Program-made: the position numbers and the translations under genes
Notes under the pieces: model-generated
What the model was told of the DNA's origin: nothing
Seen by the model: only the letters and a program-made list of their open reading frames with translations
Databases searched by the model: none
DNA from: CAWJMD01 sp963700925
GTDB lineage: Bacteria; Actinomycetota; Actinomycetes; Actinomycetales; CAWJMD01
Reading direction: 5' to 3'
Assembly (NCBI GenBank): GCA_963700925.1
Contig: OY969553.1
Coordinates: 3,844,001 to 3,908,000 of the forward strand
DNA: 64,000 bases
In this document: one piece after another, positions 34,327 to 43,834 of the stretch
How positions within the stretch are numbered: position 1 is the stretch's first letter
Layout of the letters: each line of letters opens with the position of its first letter

Positions 34327-36396
34327 GTGACGTCGCTGGGGGTGGATCGCCGGATCAGCCGGGCACGCACCCGTGCGCGGGCGGTCGGAGTGCTGTCGGT
34401 CGCTGTGATCCTGGGCTCCGCGGGCGTCGCGAACGCCGAGCCACCGCAAGAGCTGGTGCGCCAGCTGACGGACCTCAGTGGCGACCTCGGCTCAGGTGAG
34501 GCGGAGGTCCGTTCGGCGCTCGCGCGCCTCGACACCGAGGACGGGATCGAGCTCTACGTCGTCGTGGTCGACAGCACTGACGGCCAGGACCTCGTCGAGT
34601 GGGCGGACGACACGGCCGTCAGAAGTGGTCTCGGGGACGAGGACCCGCTGCTGGCGCTCGCCACGGAGGACGACGACTACGCGCTGAGCGTCGGGGAGGC
34701 CTTCGAGCTCGACGACGACGAGATCCAGCAGGTCACCGACGCGATGGAGGGCCCCTTCGACGGTGGGGACTACTCCGAAGCGGTGGTCGCGGCGTCCGAC
34801 GAGATGCGGTCGATCGCCGGCGGCGGTGGACTCTCGCTCGGCTGGCTGGTCTGGGGCGCTGCGCTGCTCGGCGTCCTGGCGATCGTCGGGGTCTTCTGGC
34901 GGCGTTCGCGTTCACGCAGAGCAGCCGCCCCACACGACGCCCAGAGTCCTTGGGGTGCACCGCCTCCCGGCGCGCCGGCCGTTCCCGTCGAGGAGCTCAA
35001 CCGCCTGGCCAACCGGATGCTCGTGGCCACCGACGAGGACGTGCGTGGTGCCGAGCGCGAGCTGGCCTTCGCGCAGGCCGAGTTCGGTGACGAGGCCGTC
35101 CGGCAGTTCGCGGAGGCGCTCGGGCAGGCGAAGGCCTCTGTGGTGGAGGGCTTCTCGCTGCGGCAACGGCTCGACGACTCGGAGCCGGAGACCGACGCCC
35201 AACAGCGCGAGATGCTCGAGCGCGTCGTCGCGCTGTGCAACTCCAGCCGCGACGTGCTGACCTCCCAGGCCGAGGCCTTCGCCGAGCTGCGAGACGTGGC
35301 CGGACGGGTGCCCGAGCTGGTTGCTGCCCTCACGGCGCGTGCCGACGCCGCCGAGCAGGCGCTGCCGCGTGCATCCGCGACGGTGGCTGACCTCACGGCT
35401 CGGTTCTCACCTGCGGCCGCCGAGACCGTCGCGCAGGTGCCGGCGCAGGCCGCCGAACGACTGGGCCGAGTGCGCAGCCTGCTCGCGGATGTGTCACAGC
35501 AGCCTGCCCCGGGATCCGTAGCGCCCGCCGACGCGGTGCCCGCTGCCCACCCTGCGGTGGCCGTTCGGTCAGCCGAGGAGGACCTGTCGCAAGCCGAGGA
35601 GATGCTCGCCGCCGTCGAACGCGTCGCGGGTGAGCTGCACGAGGCGGGACGCCAGCTGCCACGGGCGATCTCGGCTCTGACAGCCGACGTGCAGGCGCTG
35701 CGCGCGGCCCGGCAGTCGCCCGAGGCAGGTCCCGCCGAGACCCTGGCGACGGCCGAGGCGGCCCTCGCCTACGCCGAGACGAACGGTCGCGTCGACCCGA
35801 TGGGGTCGCTGACCCGCCTCAGCGAGAGCGACGCCGCCCTTGATCGGGCCACCGAGAGCGCGCGAGCAGCCGCCGAGCAGACGGAGCGCGCGAAAGCGGC
35901 ACTGCCGGACGCGATCTCGGCCGCGCAGGCGAGAGTCGCAGCCGCCGGCGATCTCATCACCCAGAACCGCAGCCAGGTCGGAGGCACCGCTCGCACCCGC
36001 GCGTCCGAGGCGTCACGGGTTCTGGCCGAAGCCACCGCGACGGCCACGAGCGACCCGGTCGCGTCGCTGGCGGCGGCACGTCGTGCACTCGACCTGGCCC
36101 TGGTCGCCGAGGAGGCGGCGCGAGGCGACCTCAGCTCGAGCCAGTGGGGCTCCCCGGGGTACGGCGCCGGCGACCGAGACTCGGGCGGCGGCATCCTCGA
36201 CGCGATCTTCGGCGGCGGCTGGAGCAGCGGCGGTGGAGGAGGATGGTCCTCGGGTGGAGGTGGCCGGTCCAGCGGTGGAGGCGGCTGGTCCAGCGGCCGC
36301 CGGTCGTCCAGCAGCAGGCGGTCGTCCAGCAGCAGGTCGTCGAGCCGCCGGTCCGTGAGCCGGTCGTCCAGCCGCCGCAGCAGCCGCCGACGCTGA
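34327..36396 (+). CDS. TPM-domain membrane protein with long coiled region and Gly/Ser tail
   Basis: 689 aa. Signal peptide (ending ANAEPPQ), a TPM domain (about residues 45-160, DGIELYVVVVDSTDGQDLVEWADDTAV), one membrane helix (LGWLVWGAALLGVLAIVGVFW), then about 370 Ala/Glu-rich helical residues likely forming coiled coils in the cytoplasm, and a Gly/Ser/Arg low-complexity end. This layout is common beside pspA in actinobacteria and suggests an envelope-stress role. GTG 34327 lacks a clear ribosome site. Confidence 0.85.
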   Translation: MTSLGVDRRISRARTRARAVGVLSVAVILGSAGVANAEPPQELVRQLTDLSGDLGSGEAEVRSALARLDTEDGIELYVVVVDSTDGQDLVEWADDTAVRSGLGDEDPLLALATEDDDYALSVGEAFELDDDEIQQVTDAMEGPFDGGDYSEAVVAASDEMRSIAGGGGLSLGWLVWGAALLGVLAIVGVFWRRSRSRRAAAPHDAQSPWGAPPPGAPAVPVEELNRLANRMLVATDEDVRGAERELAFAQAEFGDEAVRQFAEALGQAKASVVEGFSLRQRLDDSEPETDAQQREMLERVVALCNSSRDVLTSQAEAFAELRDVAGRVPELVAALTARADAAEQALPRASATVADLTARFSPAAAETVAQVPAQAAERLGRVRSLLADVSQQPAPGSVAPADAVPAAHPAVAVRSAEEDLSQAEEMLAAVERVAGELHEAGRQLPRAISALTADVQALRAARQSPEAGPAETLATAEAALAYAETNGRVDPMGSLTRLSESDAALDRATESARAAAEQTERAKAALPDAISAAQARVAAAGDLITQNRSQVGGTARTRASEASRVLAEATATATSDPVASLAAARRALDLALVAEEAARGDLSSSQWGSPGYGAGDRDSGGGILDAIFGGGWSSGGGGGWSSGGGGRSSGGGGWSSGRRSSSSRRSSSSRSSSRRSVSRSSSRRSSRRR

Positions 36397-36471
36397 CCCC
36401 GTCCGCCCGACTCGAACGCCATCACCCCGTCAGCCCACCCCGACCACGTACCGCCGACCAGGAGGCCTCTC

Positions 36472-37209
36472 GTGACCCAGAAGCAGTCCATCATCGGCCG
36501 CATCGCCCAGCTGACCCGCGCGAACATCAACGCGCTGATCGACCAGGCGGAGGACCCCGAGAAGATGCTCGACCAGCTGATCCGCGACTTCACGTCCAGC
36601 ATCGCCGACGCCGAGGACGCCACGGCCACCACGATCGGCAACCTCCGGATGCTCGAGGCCGACAAGGTCGCCGACGAGGAGGCCGTCAAGGAGTGGGGCG
36701 CGAAGGCCGCCGCGGCGTCGGCGAAGGCCGACCAGCTGCGCGCCGGGGGTCAGGAGGCCGAGGCTGACCGCTTCGACAACCTCGCCAAGTTCGCGCTGAA
36801 GCGGCAGATCGACTTCGAGAGCGAGATCTCCACTGCCGTGCCGCAGATCGCCTCGCAGACCGAGGTCGTGGCCAGGCTCAAGACAGGTCTGGACGACATG
36901 CGCGGCAAGCTGGACGACCTCAAGCGCAAGCGGGACGAGCTGGTCGCACGGTCGAAGAGCGCTGCGGCGCAGAGCCAGGTGCTCGAGGCCGTCAAGTCCA
37001 TCGACGTGATGGACCCGACGTCGGAGCTGTCGCGGTTCGAGGAGAAGGTGCGCCGCGACGAGGCCCGCGCCGCCGGTCAGGCCGAGCTCGCCGCCTCGTC
37101 GCTCGACGCCCAGTTCGACTCCCTCGACGACCTGGCTGCCGACGCCGACGTCCAGGCACGTCTCGCCGCCTTGAAGTCGGGTCAGCCGGCGGCGATCGAT
37201 CCCGCCTGA
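36472..37209 (+). CDS. pspA: PspA/IM30-family protein
   Basis: 245 aa, almost entirely helical, with the family N-terminus (IIGRIAQLTRANINALIDQAEDPEKMLDQLIRD) and long coiled coil. PspA proteins form ESCRT-III-like assemblies on the inner membrane in response to envelope stress. GTG 36472 follows AGGAGGCC. It lies 75 bp after the TPM gene and is probably co-transcribed with it. Confidence 0.93.
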   Translation: MTQKQSIIGRIAQLTRANINALIDQAEDPEKMLDQLIRDFTSSIADAEDATATTIGNLRMLEADKVADEEAVKEWGAKAAAASAKADQLRAGGQEAEADRFDNLAKFALKRQIDFESEISTAVPQIASQTEVVARLKTGLDDMRGKLDDLKRKRDELVARSKSAAAQSQVLEAVKSIDVMDPTSELSRFEEKVRRDEARAAGQAELAASSLDAQFDSLDDLAADADVQARLAALKSGQPAAIDPA

Positions 37210-37322
37210 CCTGGGCCCGTCCCTGGTCCACACCGTCCCACCTCGTCCAGTCCGTCCACTGAGACCCACCCGAGGAGAACCCGCTGGCACGTCGTCCCGA
37301 GGGCCCGCCCCCGCCGCCGGCC

Positions 37323-38108
37323 GTGCAGAAGCTGCGCATCCGGTACGCGAAGCGCTCCCGGCTGCGCTTCACGAGCCACCGCGACTTCCAGCGCGCACTG
37401 GAGCGGGCGCTGCGGCGCGCCGAGGTGCCGATGGCGTACTCCGCTGGTTTCAGCCCGCATCCGAAGGTCTCGTACGCCAACGCGGCCTCCACCGGGTCAG
37501 CCAGTGAGGCCGAGTACGTCGAGATCTCGGTCACCGAGCGGTGCGATCCCGTGCAGCTTCGGGCCGCGCTCGACGAGGCCCTCCCTCCGGGACTGGACGT
37601 CGTCGAGGTCGTCGAGGCCGGGCCCGGATCGCTCGCCGAGCGCCTGACCGGGGGCGAGTGGGAGGTCGTGCTGCCCGGCACCGAGGCCCACTCCGCCGCG
37701 GCAGCGGTCGAGCAGTTCATGGCGCTGGACGTGGTCGAGGTGGAACGCGTCACCCAGAAGGGGCGGCGGCGGCTCGACGCGCGGGCCGCGGTCGTGCGGA
37801 TGGGGTTGGCGGACGAGGTCGATGTGCGGAGTGACCTCGGGCGCGCTGCAGTGGGTGCCGGAGGGGTGTGTGCGATACTCCAACTGGTCGTCCGGCACGC
37901 CACACCGGCCGTTCGACCCGACGACGTCCTGACCGCCCTTCACGCGGTGGCTGGCCTGGCGCCGGCGTCACCACCCCAGGTGACGCGCATGGCGCAGGGG
38001 CTGCTCGACGAGAAGTCAGGAACCGTGGCCGACCCATTGGCCCCGGACCGGGACGCCGCCGGCGCCGCAGAGCGCCGCGCGCCAGGAGACTGGCAGCGCG
38101 AGCACTGA
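37323..38108 (+). CDS. TIGR03936 family radical-SAM-linked protein (start may be CTG 37284)
   Basis: 261 aa from GTG 37323. The core QKLRIRYAKRSRLRFTSHRDFQRALERALRRAEVP...SAGFSPHPKVSYA is the conserved N-terminus of TIGR03936, partner of the TIGR03960 radical SAM enzyme. GTG 37323 has no ribosome site. In the same frame CTG 37284 is 6 nt behind CGAGGAGAA and encodes ARRPEGPPPPPA, which matches the N-terminus of relatives as I know them. The true start may therefore be CTG, giving 274 aa. Located just before rne, as usual in actinobacteria. Confidence 0.88.
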   Translation: MQKLRIRYAKRSRLRFTSHRDFQRALERALRRAEVPMAYSAGFSPHPKVSYANAASTGSASEAEYVEISVTERCDPVQLRAALDEALPPGLDVVEVVEAGPGSLAERLTGGEWEVVLPGTEAHSAAAAVEQFMALDVVEVERVTQKGRRRLDARAAVVRMGLADEVDVRSDLGRAAVGAGGVCAILQLVVRHATPAVRPDDVLTALHAVAGLAPASPPQVTRMAQGLLDEKSGTVADPLAPDRDAAGAAERRAPGDWQREH

Positions 38109-38216
38109 GACGCGACCACGACTTTCCGTCGGTGCCCGTCCGGGCGCACGGCGACAACCGCCCCAGGCGGAGCCGCATAGGTGTGGCCGGCACCCCTGGG
38201 AAGACGGGAGAAACCC

Positions 38217-41200
38217 GTGATGCTCGACAACGAGCCCACTGACCACCAGTCCACGACGACCGAGCAGGATGCACGAGAGGCCGAGCCGGCCACAGGTGAG
38301 ACGGGCGACGCCTCAGCAGCCGGTGCCGCGGCACCGGCCAAGAAGACCGCCCGCAAGCGCGCCGCGAAGAAGGCTGCCGCCCCGCCGCCGCCCGACCCCG
38401 GCTCCGCGGATGTGTCGGGCGGAGCCGCCGACGGCGCTCCGGAGCCCCTCCGCACCTCGCGCCGGACCACGAAGGCCGCGAAGAAGGCCACAGAAACGGC
38501 GACCACCGCGCCGTCGGACGGCAGCGCCACCGAGGCGACCGACGCGCCAGCGAAGAAGACCGCCCGCAAGCGCGCCAGCAAGCGAGCTGCGGAGGCAGCG
38601 GCAGTGGTCGAGCCCGCTGCCGAGCCGACCGAACCCGCCACGGACCCGAAGACAGCTCCCGAGCCGGAGGAGCAGCGCGCTGCGGTGCCCGGCATCGCGG
38701 TCCTGTTCCAGGCCCCCGAGGTCGACGTCGAGGCACCTCGGCGTCGCCGGGCCGCCAGCCGTCCGGCCGGGCCGCCCAAGGCCGTGGACGAGACGGCCGG
38801 CGATGCGCCGGAGGACGACGAGGAGCTCGACGACACGTCGGCGGCGCAGGCACGGGGTGACGAGCAAGCGTCGGGCACGTCCGACGACCAGGACTCCGCC
38901 GACGACGGCGACGGTGACAAGAGCCGCCGCAGGCGTCGGCGCGGAGGGCGCGGACGGCGCAAGCGCGCTGACAGTGCTGACGCCAGCGAAAGCGGAGAAG
39001 GCACTGAGGACTCCGAGGCCACGTCCGACAGCACCGACGGCTCCGCCAGTGCGCCCGCTGCTGACGAGTCCGACTCGACCGAGGGGTCGACCGCAGGTGA
39101 CGAGGGCGCCGGCTCCGGCCGCCGTCGACGCTCCGGACGCGGTGCGCGCGCGAGCGAGGACGCCGCCGAGGGCCAGGACGCCAGCGCGGGCGACGGCTCG
39201 GGCGAGGGTGCCGGCGACGGCGCGTCAGAAGAGGGGGACGAGGACGGCGAGGGGTCGTCCAGCAGCCGCCGTCGCCGCCGTCGCCGCCGTCGCGGTGCCG
39301 GCGAGGGCGACGCCGAGGCCGCCAGCCCGGACGACCCGCCGAACACCGTCGTCCGCGTGCGCCAGGCTCGCAAGTCAGCATCCAAGGACGTCGCGAAGGA
39401 CGAGGTCGTCGGCGTCAAGGGCTCGACCCGGCTCGAGGCGAAGCGGCAGCGTCGCCGCGAGGGCCGCGAGACCGGCCGCCGCAAGCAGGTCATCACCGAG
39501 TCGGAGTTCCTGGCGCGCCGGGAGGCCGTCGAGCGCACCATGCTGGTGCGCGAGCAGGAGGGCCGCACCCAGATCGCCGTGCTGGAGGACGGGGTGCTCG
39601 TCGAGCACTACGTGGCGCGCAAGGCCGCCGCGTCGATGATCGGCAACGTCTACCTGGGCAAGGTGCAGAACGTGCTACCGAGCATGGAGGCAGCGTTCGT
39701 CGACATCGGCAAGGGCCGCAACGCCGTGCTGTACGCGGGCGAGGTCAACTGGGACGCCGCCGGCATGGAGGGCAAGCCCCGCCGCATCGAGCTGGCGCTG
39801 AAGTCGGGCGACCCGGTGCTCGTCCAGGTCAGCAAGGACCCGGTCGGCTCCAAGGGTTCGCGGCTCACCAGTCAGATCTCGCTGCCCGGGCGCTACCTCG
39901 TGTACGTGCCCAACTCGTCCATGACCGGGATCTCGCGCAAGCTGCCGGACACCGAGCGCGCGCGACTCAAGAAGATCCTCAAGGCCGTCGTCCCCGACCA
40001 CGCCGGCGTGATCGTCCGCACCGCTGCGGAAGGCACCAGCGAGGTCGAGCTCGAGCGCGACGTCACCCGGCTGCAGAAGCGGTGGGAGGACATCGAGAAG
40101 CGCGCCAAGGCGGCGAACCCGCCGAACATGCTCCACGCCGAGCCCGACCTGACCGTCAAGGTCATCCGCGACGTGTTCAACGAGGACTTCTCGTCGCTCG
40201 TCGTGACCGGCGACGAGGCCTGGGAGACCGTCAGGCAGTACGTGGACGAGGTCGCCCCCGACCTCGCCGAGCGCGTCAGCCAGTGGGACGGCGACAAGGA
40301 CCTGTTCGCCCACCACCGCGTGGACGAGCAAATCGCCAAGGCGTTGGAGCGCAAGGTGTACCTGCCGTCGGGCGGCTCCCTGGTCATCGACCGCACCGAG
40401 GCGATGACCGTGGTCGACGTGAACACCGGCAAGTTCGTCGGTTCGGGCGGCAACCTCGAGGAGACCGTCACCCGCAACAACCTCGAGGCGGCGGAGGAGA
40501 TCGTCCGCCAGCTCAGGCTGCGCGACGTCGGCGGCATCATCGTCATCGACTTCATCGACATGGTGCTCGAGTCGAACCGCGACCTCGTGCTGCGCCGGCT
40601 GCTGGAGTGCCTCGGACGCGACCGCACCAAGCACCAGGTGGCCGAGGTGACGTCGCTCGGGCTCGTGCAGATGACGCGCAAGCGCGTGGGACAGGGACTG
40701 CTCGAAGCGTTCAGCGAGCCGTGCGAGCACTGCCAGGGTCGAGGCGTCGTGCTCTTCGACGAGCCGGTCGAGCGACAGGGCCCGGCCGACGACGGTGGCG
40801 GTCGAAGCGGGCGCGGCGGCGGGTCGAACAACCGCGAGCAGACCCCGAAGAAGGGTCCGTCGCAGGCGCAGGCCGTGCACGAGGCGGCCCGCAAGGCGCA
40901 GGAGAAGGCGGCGCTCGCGAAGGCTGCCGAGGAGGCCGACCGGGGTTCGGCCCAGGAGGCTGCCCAGGAGGCTGCCCAGGATGTGGCACCGGAGGCGGCA
41001 CAGGACGGCCAGCCCGTGCAGCCCGCCCCCGACGAGGTCGAGGTGGCGCCTGCGGGCGCTGAGACCTTCTCGGTGGTCGAGCCGGACGCCGCCCCTGAGC
41101 CCGAGGCTGTGCCTGTGCCTGTGCCGGAGGCTGTGGCTGAGGCTGTGGCTGTGCCGGATGCCGTCCAGCCCGCCCCGGACGTCGAGCCCGATGCGGTCGA

Positions 41201-41342
41201 ACCGGCCCCCGAGGTCGAGCCGGCCGCCATCGAGCGCGCCCCCATGGTCGAGCCCGTCGTGGTCCAGCCGGTGTCGCGTCCGCGCCGAAGCCGCCGGGCC
41301 ACGTCACCGTCCACCACACCCGCCCCGGCGCCGCCCGCCTGA
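38217..41342 (+). CDS. rne: Ribonuclease E/G family endoribonuclease
   Basis: 1,041 aa. A low-complexity Ala/Lys/Asp/Glu/Arg-rich N-terminal region (about 420 residues, with runs such as KKTARKRA repeated twice and long Arg clusters) precedes the catalytic core: S1 domain (MIGNVYLGKVQNVLPSMEAAFVDIGKGRNAVLYAGE), DNase-I-like part with VDVNTGKFVG and IIVIDFIDM, and the zinc-link CEHCQGRG. The C-terminal 170 residues are disordered and Pro/Glu/Val-rich. Both tails are the protein-interaction arms of actinobacterial RNase E. GTG 38217 or ATG 38220 follow GGGAG. Confidence 0.95.
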   Translation: MMLDNEPTDHQSTTTEQDAREAEPATGETGDASAAGAAAPAKKTARKRAAKKAAAPPPPDPGSADVSGGAADGAPEPLRTSRRTTKAAKKATETATTAPSDGSATEATDAPAKKTARKRASKRAAEAAAVVEPAAEPTEPATDPKTAPEPEEQRAAVPGIAVLFQAPEVDVEAPRRRRAASRPAGPPKAVDETAGDAPEDDEELDDTSAAQARGDEQASGTSDDQDSADDGDGDKSRRRRRRGGRGRRKRADSADASESGEGTEDSEATSDSTDGSASAPAADESDSTEGSTAGDEGAGSGRRRRSGRGARASEDAAEGQDASAGDGSGEGAGDGASEEGDEDGEGSSSSRRRRRRRRRGAGEGDAEAASPDDPPNTVVRVRQARKSASKDVAKDEVVGVKGSTRLEAKRQRRREGRETGRRKQVITESEFLARREAVERTMLVREQEGRTQIAVLEDGVLVEHYVARKAAASMIGNVYLGKVQNVLPSMEAAFVDIGKGRNAVLYAGEVNWDAAGMEGKPRRIELALKSGDPVLVQVSKDPVGSKGSRLTSQISLPGRYLVYVPNSSMTGISRKLPDTERARLKKILKAVVPDHAGVIVRTAAEGTSEVELERDVTRLQKRWEDIEKRAKAANPPNMLHAEPDLTVKVIRDVFNEDFSSLVVTGDEAWETVRQYVDEVAPDLAERVSQWDGDKDLFAHHRVDEQIAKALERKVYLPSGGSLVIDRTEAMTVVDVNTGKFVGSGGNLEETVTRNNLEAAEEIVRQLRLRDVGGIIVIDFIDMVLESNRDLVLRRLLECLGRDRTKHQVAEVTSLGLVQMTRKRVGQGLLEAFSEPCEHCQGRGVVLFDEPVERQGPADDGGGRSGRGGGSNNREQTPKKGPSQAQAVHEAARKAQEKAALAKAAEEADRGSAQEAAQEAAQDVAPEAAQDGQPVQPAPDEVEVAPAGAETFSVVEPDAAPEPEAVPVPVPEAVAEAVAVPDAVQPAPDVEPDAVEPAPEVEPAAIERAPMVEPVVVQPVSRPRRSRRATSPSTTPAPAPPA

Positions 41343-41359
41343 CCTGCACAGTCGCTGGT

Positions 41360-41389
41360 TTGACCCGGGGACGACGTGCTCCGTACTCT
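41360..41389 (+). promoter_or_regulatory. Promoter of rplU-rpmA
   Basis: TTGACC (41360-41365), 18 bp, TACTCT (41384-41389), close to housekeeping consensus. It leaves a 5' leader of about 130 nt before rplU with several short hairpins (for example CCACCTGGTGG near 41470). Confidence 0.7.
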
Positions 41390-41527
41390 TGAGCCTGGCC
41401 CGCCCCTGCGATCTCGGAAGATTCCAGCCCGGCGGCCTTGCTGCGTGCGCTCCCGCGTACGAGCCGATGTCCACCTGGTGGTGAGCGGCGGGACAGCACC
41501 ACGAACGAGTCAGAAGGTGAGCCACAC

Positions 41528-41836
41528 GTGTACGCGATCGTTCGAGCCGGCGGCCGTCAGGAGAAGGTGTCCGTCGGCGATGTGCTGACTGTCGACCGCC
41601 TCGCCGGCGACGCGGGAAGCACCGTCGAGTTCAAGCCGGTCCTGCTCGTCGACGGTGACACGGTCACCAGCGACGCGGCGAAGCTGGCCAAGGTCACCGT
41701 CACCGCTGAGATCATCGCGGCGACGAAGGGTCCCAAGATCACGATCCTCAAGTACAAGAACAAGACCGGCTACCGCAAGCGCCAGGGTCACCGCCAGAAG
41801 CACACCCAGGTCAAGGTCACCGGCATCAGCTCCTGA
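41528..41836 (+). CDS. rplU: 50S ribosomal protein L21
   Basis: 102 aa. Family pattern YAIVRAGGRQEKVSVGDVLTVDRL...GPKITILKYKNKTGYRKRQGHRQKHTQVKV. GTG 41528 follows GAAGGTGAG. First gene of the L21-L27 operon; 65 bp to rpmA. Confidence 0.98.
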   Translation: MYAIVRAGGRQEKVSVGDVLTVDRLAGDAGSTVEFKPVLLVDGDTVTSDAAKLAKVTVTAEIIAATKGPKITILKYKNKTGYRKRQGHRQKHTQVKVTGISS

Positions 41837-41901
41837 GCAGATCACCTGTTCATCCAGCCCGACACTCCCAGACACCCAGGCACGAACGGCGGTAGGACCC
41901 C

Positions 41902-42156
41902 ATGGCACACAAGAAGGGCGCGAGCTCGACCCGCAACGGTCGCGACTCCAACGCGCAGCGACTCGGCGTCAAGCGCTTCGGCGGCCAGCTGGTCAACGCC
42001 GGCGAGATCATCGTCCGTCAGCGCGGCACCCACTTCCACCCGGGTGAGAACGTCGGCCGCGGCAACGACGACACCTTGTTCGCCCTGACCGCCGGTTCGG
42101 TCCAGTTCGGCACGAAGCGCGGTCGCAAGACCATCACCATCGTCGCCGGCGAGTGA
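41902..42156 (+). CDS. rpmA: 50S ribosomal protein L27
   Basis: 84 aa. AHKKGASSTRNGRDSNAQRLGVKRFGGQ, then GEIIVRQRGTHFHPGENVGRGNDDTLFAL. Its N-terminus reaches the peptidyl-transferase centre. It starts directly with MAHKKG, so no cleaved N-terminal extension of the Firmicutes type. Confidence 0.98.
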   Translation: MAHKKGASSTRNGRDSNAQRLGVKRFGGQLVNAGEIIVRQRGTHFHPGENVGRGNDDTLFALTAGSVQFGTKRGRKTITIVAGE

Positions 42157-42186
42157 CAGCCGCCCGGGTCACCGGGCTCCACGCGT

Positions 42187-42218
42187 TGAAGGGGTGAGCC
42201 GCACGGCTCACCCCTTCA
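42187..42218 (+). terminator. Strong hairpin terminator after rpmA
   Basis: TGAAGGGGTGAGCCG (42187-42201) pairs perfectly with CGGCTCACCCCTTCA (42204-42218), 15 bp with a 2-nt loop, followed by CCCTTTCC. Confidence 0.9.
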
Positions 42219-42291
42219 CCCTTTCCACGATGCTCTTCACCAGGCTCTCAACCAGATTCCACTCATTCGGCACGGCTAGGAGGCAGCACCG

Positions 42292-43821
42292 ATGACGAGC
42301 TTCGTCGACCGGGTGGTGCTGCACGTGTCGGGCGGTGACGGCGGCCACGGCTGCGCCTCGGTCCATCGTGAGAAGTTCAAGCCGCTCGGGGGCCCCGACG
42401 GCGCGAACGGCGGACGCGGCGGCAACGTGATCCTGGTGGTCGACCCGTCCACGACGACCCTGCTGGAGTACCACCACACCCCGCACCGCAGCGGCGGCAA
42501 CGGTGCACCGGGTGAGGGGGACATGCGGCACGGCCGCAATGGCGAGGATCTCGAGCTGCGCGTCCCCAGCGGCACCATCGTCAAGGACTCCAACGGCAAC
42601 GTCGTCGCCGACCTGGTCGGTGCCGGCACGCGCTTCGTCGTGGCCGAGGGCGGTCGCGGTGGGCTCGGCAACGCAGCACTCGCGTCCGCACGGCGCAAGG
42701 CGCCCGGCTTCGCGCTCCTCGGCGAGCCCGGCTGGTCCGACGACATCGTCCTCGAGCTCAAGTCGGTCGCGGACGTGGCACTGGTCGGCTTCCCCAGCGC
42801 CGGCAAGTCGAGCCTGATCGCGGTGCTGTCGGCCGCCCGTCCGAAGATCGCGGATTACCCGTTCACGACGCTGGTGCCGAACCTCGGGGTCGTGCAGGCC
42901 GGCGACGTCCGCTTCACCGTCGCCGACGTGCCGGGCCTGATCCCGGGCGCCAGCGAGGGCAAGGGGCTGGGTCTCGAGTTCCTGCGCCACGTGGAACGCT
43001 GCGCCGCGCTGGTGCACGTGATCGACTGCGCCACGCTCGAACCGGACCGCGACCCCATCACCGACCTCGAAGTGATCGAGGCCGAGCTCGCGGCGTACCC
43101 GGTTGACCCCGACTCCACCGGCTCCGCCGTGCCACTCACCGAGCGGCCGCGCATCGTGGCCCTCAACAAGGTCGACATCCCCGAGGGCCGCGAGCTGGCC
43201 GAGCTGGTGCGTCCTGAGCTCGAGGAGCGCGGGTACCAGGTGGTCGAGGTCTCGGCGACGGCGCGGAACGGACTGCGCGAGCTCTCGTTCGCGATGGCCG
43301 CGCTCGTGCAGGCCGCCCGCGACGCCGCACCGCCGCAGGAGGCGACTCGCATCGTGCTGCGCCCCGTCGCGGTCGACGACGCCGGTTTCACCGTGCGGCG
43401 CGAGCAGGACCCGCACGACGTCGACGAGGTGCTGTTCCGCGTCGAGGGCACCAAGCCCGAGCGCTGGGTGCGCCAGACCGACTTCAACAACGACGAGGCA
43501 GTGGGCTACCTGGCCGACCGTCTGGCTCGCCTCGGCGTCGAGGAGGCGCTGTTCGAGGCCGGTGCAGTGGCCGGGTCCACCGTCGTCATCGGCAACCGCC
43601 GTGACGCGGTCGTCTTCGACTGGGAGCCGACCTTGGTCGGTGGGGCCGAGCTCCTGACCGGGCCTCGCGGCAGCGACCTGCGGCTCGAGGAGGCCGGTCG
43701 CAAGAGCCGCGGCCAGCGCCGGGAGGAGCACGCCCTGCGCCGCGCCGCCATGGACGAGGCCCGGGCCGAGCTCGAGGCCGACCGTCGAGCCGGCCGCTGG
43801 ACCGACCCAGACCAGGCCTGA
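42292..43821 (+). CDS. obgE: GTPase Obg
   Basis: 509 aa. The Gly-rich Obg domain (VVLHVSGGDGGHGCASVHREKF...GGPDGANGGRGG) is followed by the G domain (P-loop GFPSAGKSSLIAVLS, DVPGLIPGA, NKVD) and the OCT domain of actinobacterial Obg. Ribosome-associated, growth-essential GTPase. ATG 42292 follows TAGGAGG. Starts the obgE-proB-(unknown)-proA run. Confidence 0.97.
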   Translation: MTSFVDRVVLHVSGGDGGHGCASVHREKFKPLGGPDGANGGRGGNVILVVDPSTTTLLEYHHTPHRSGGNGAPGEGDMRHGRNGEDLELRVPSGTIVKDSNGNVVADLVGAGTRFVVAEGGRGGLGNAALASARRKAPGFALLGEPGWSDDIVLELKSVADVALVGFPSAGKSSLIAVLSAARPKIADYPFTTLVPNLGVVQAGDVRFTVADVPGLIPGASEGKGLGLEFLRHVERCAALVHVIDCATLEPDRDPITDLEVIEAELAAYPVDPDSTGSAVPLTERPRIVALNKVDIPEGRELAELVRPELEERGYQVVEVSATARNGLRELSFAMAALVQAARDAAPPQEATRIVLRPVAVDDAGFTVRREQDPHDVDEVLFRVEGTKPERWVRQTDFNNDEAVGYLADRLARLGVEEALFEAGAVAGSTVVIGNRRDAVVFDWEPTLVGGAELLTGPRGSDLRLEEAGRKSRGQRREEHALRRAAMDEARAELEADRRAGRWTDPDQA

Positions 43822-43834
43822 GCCGGGGAGCACG

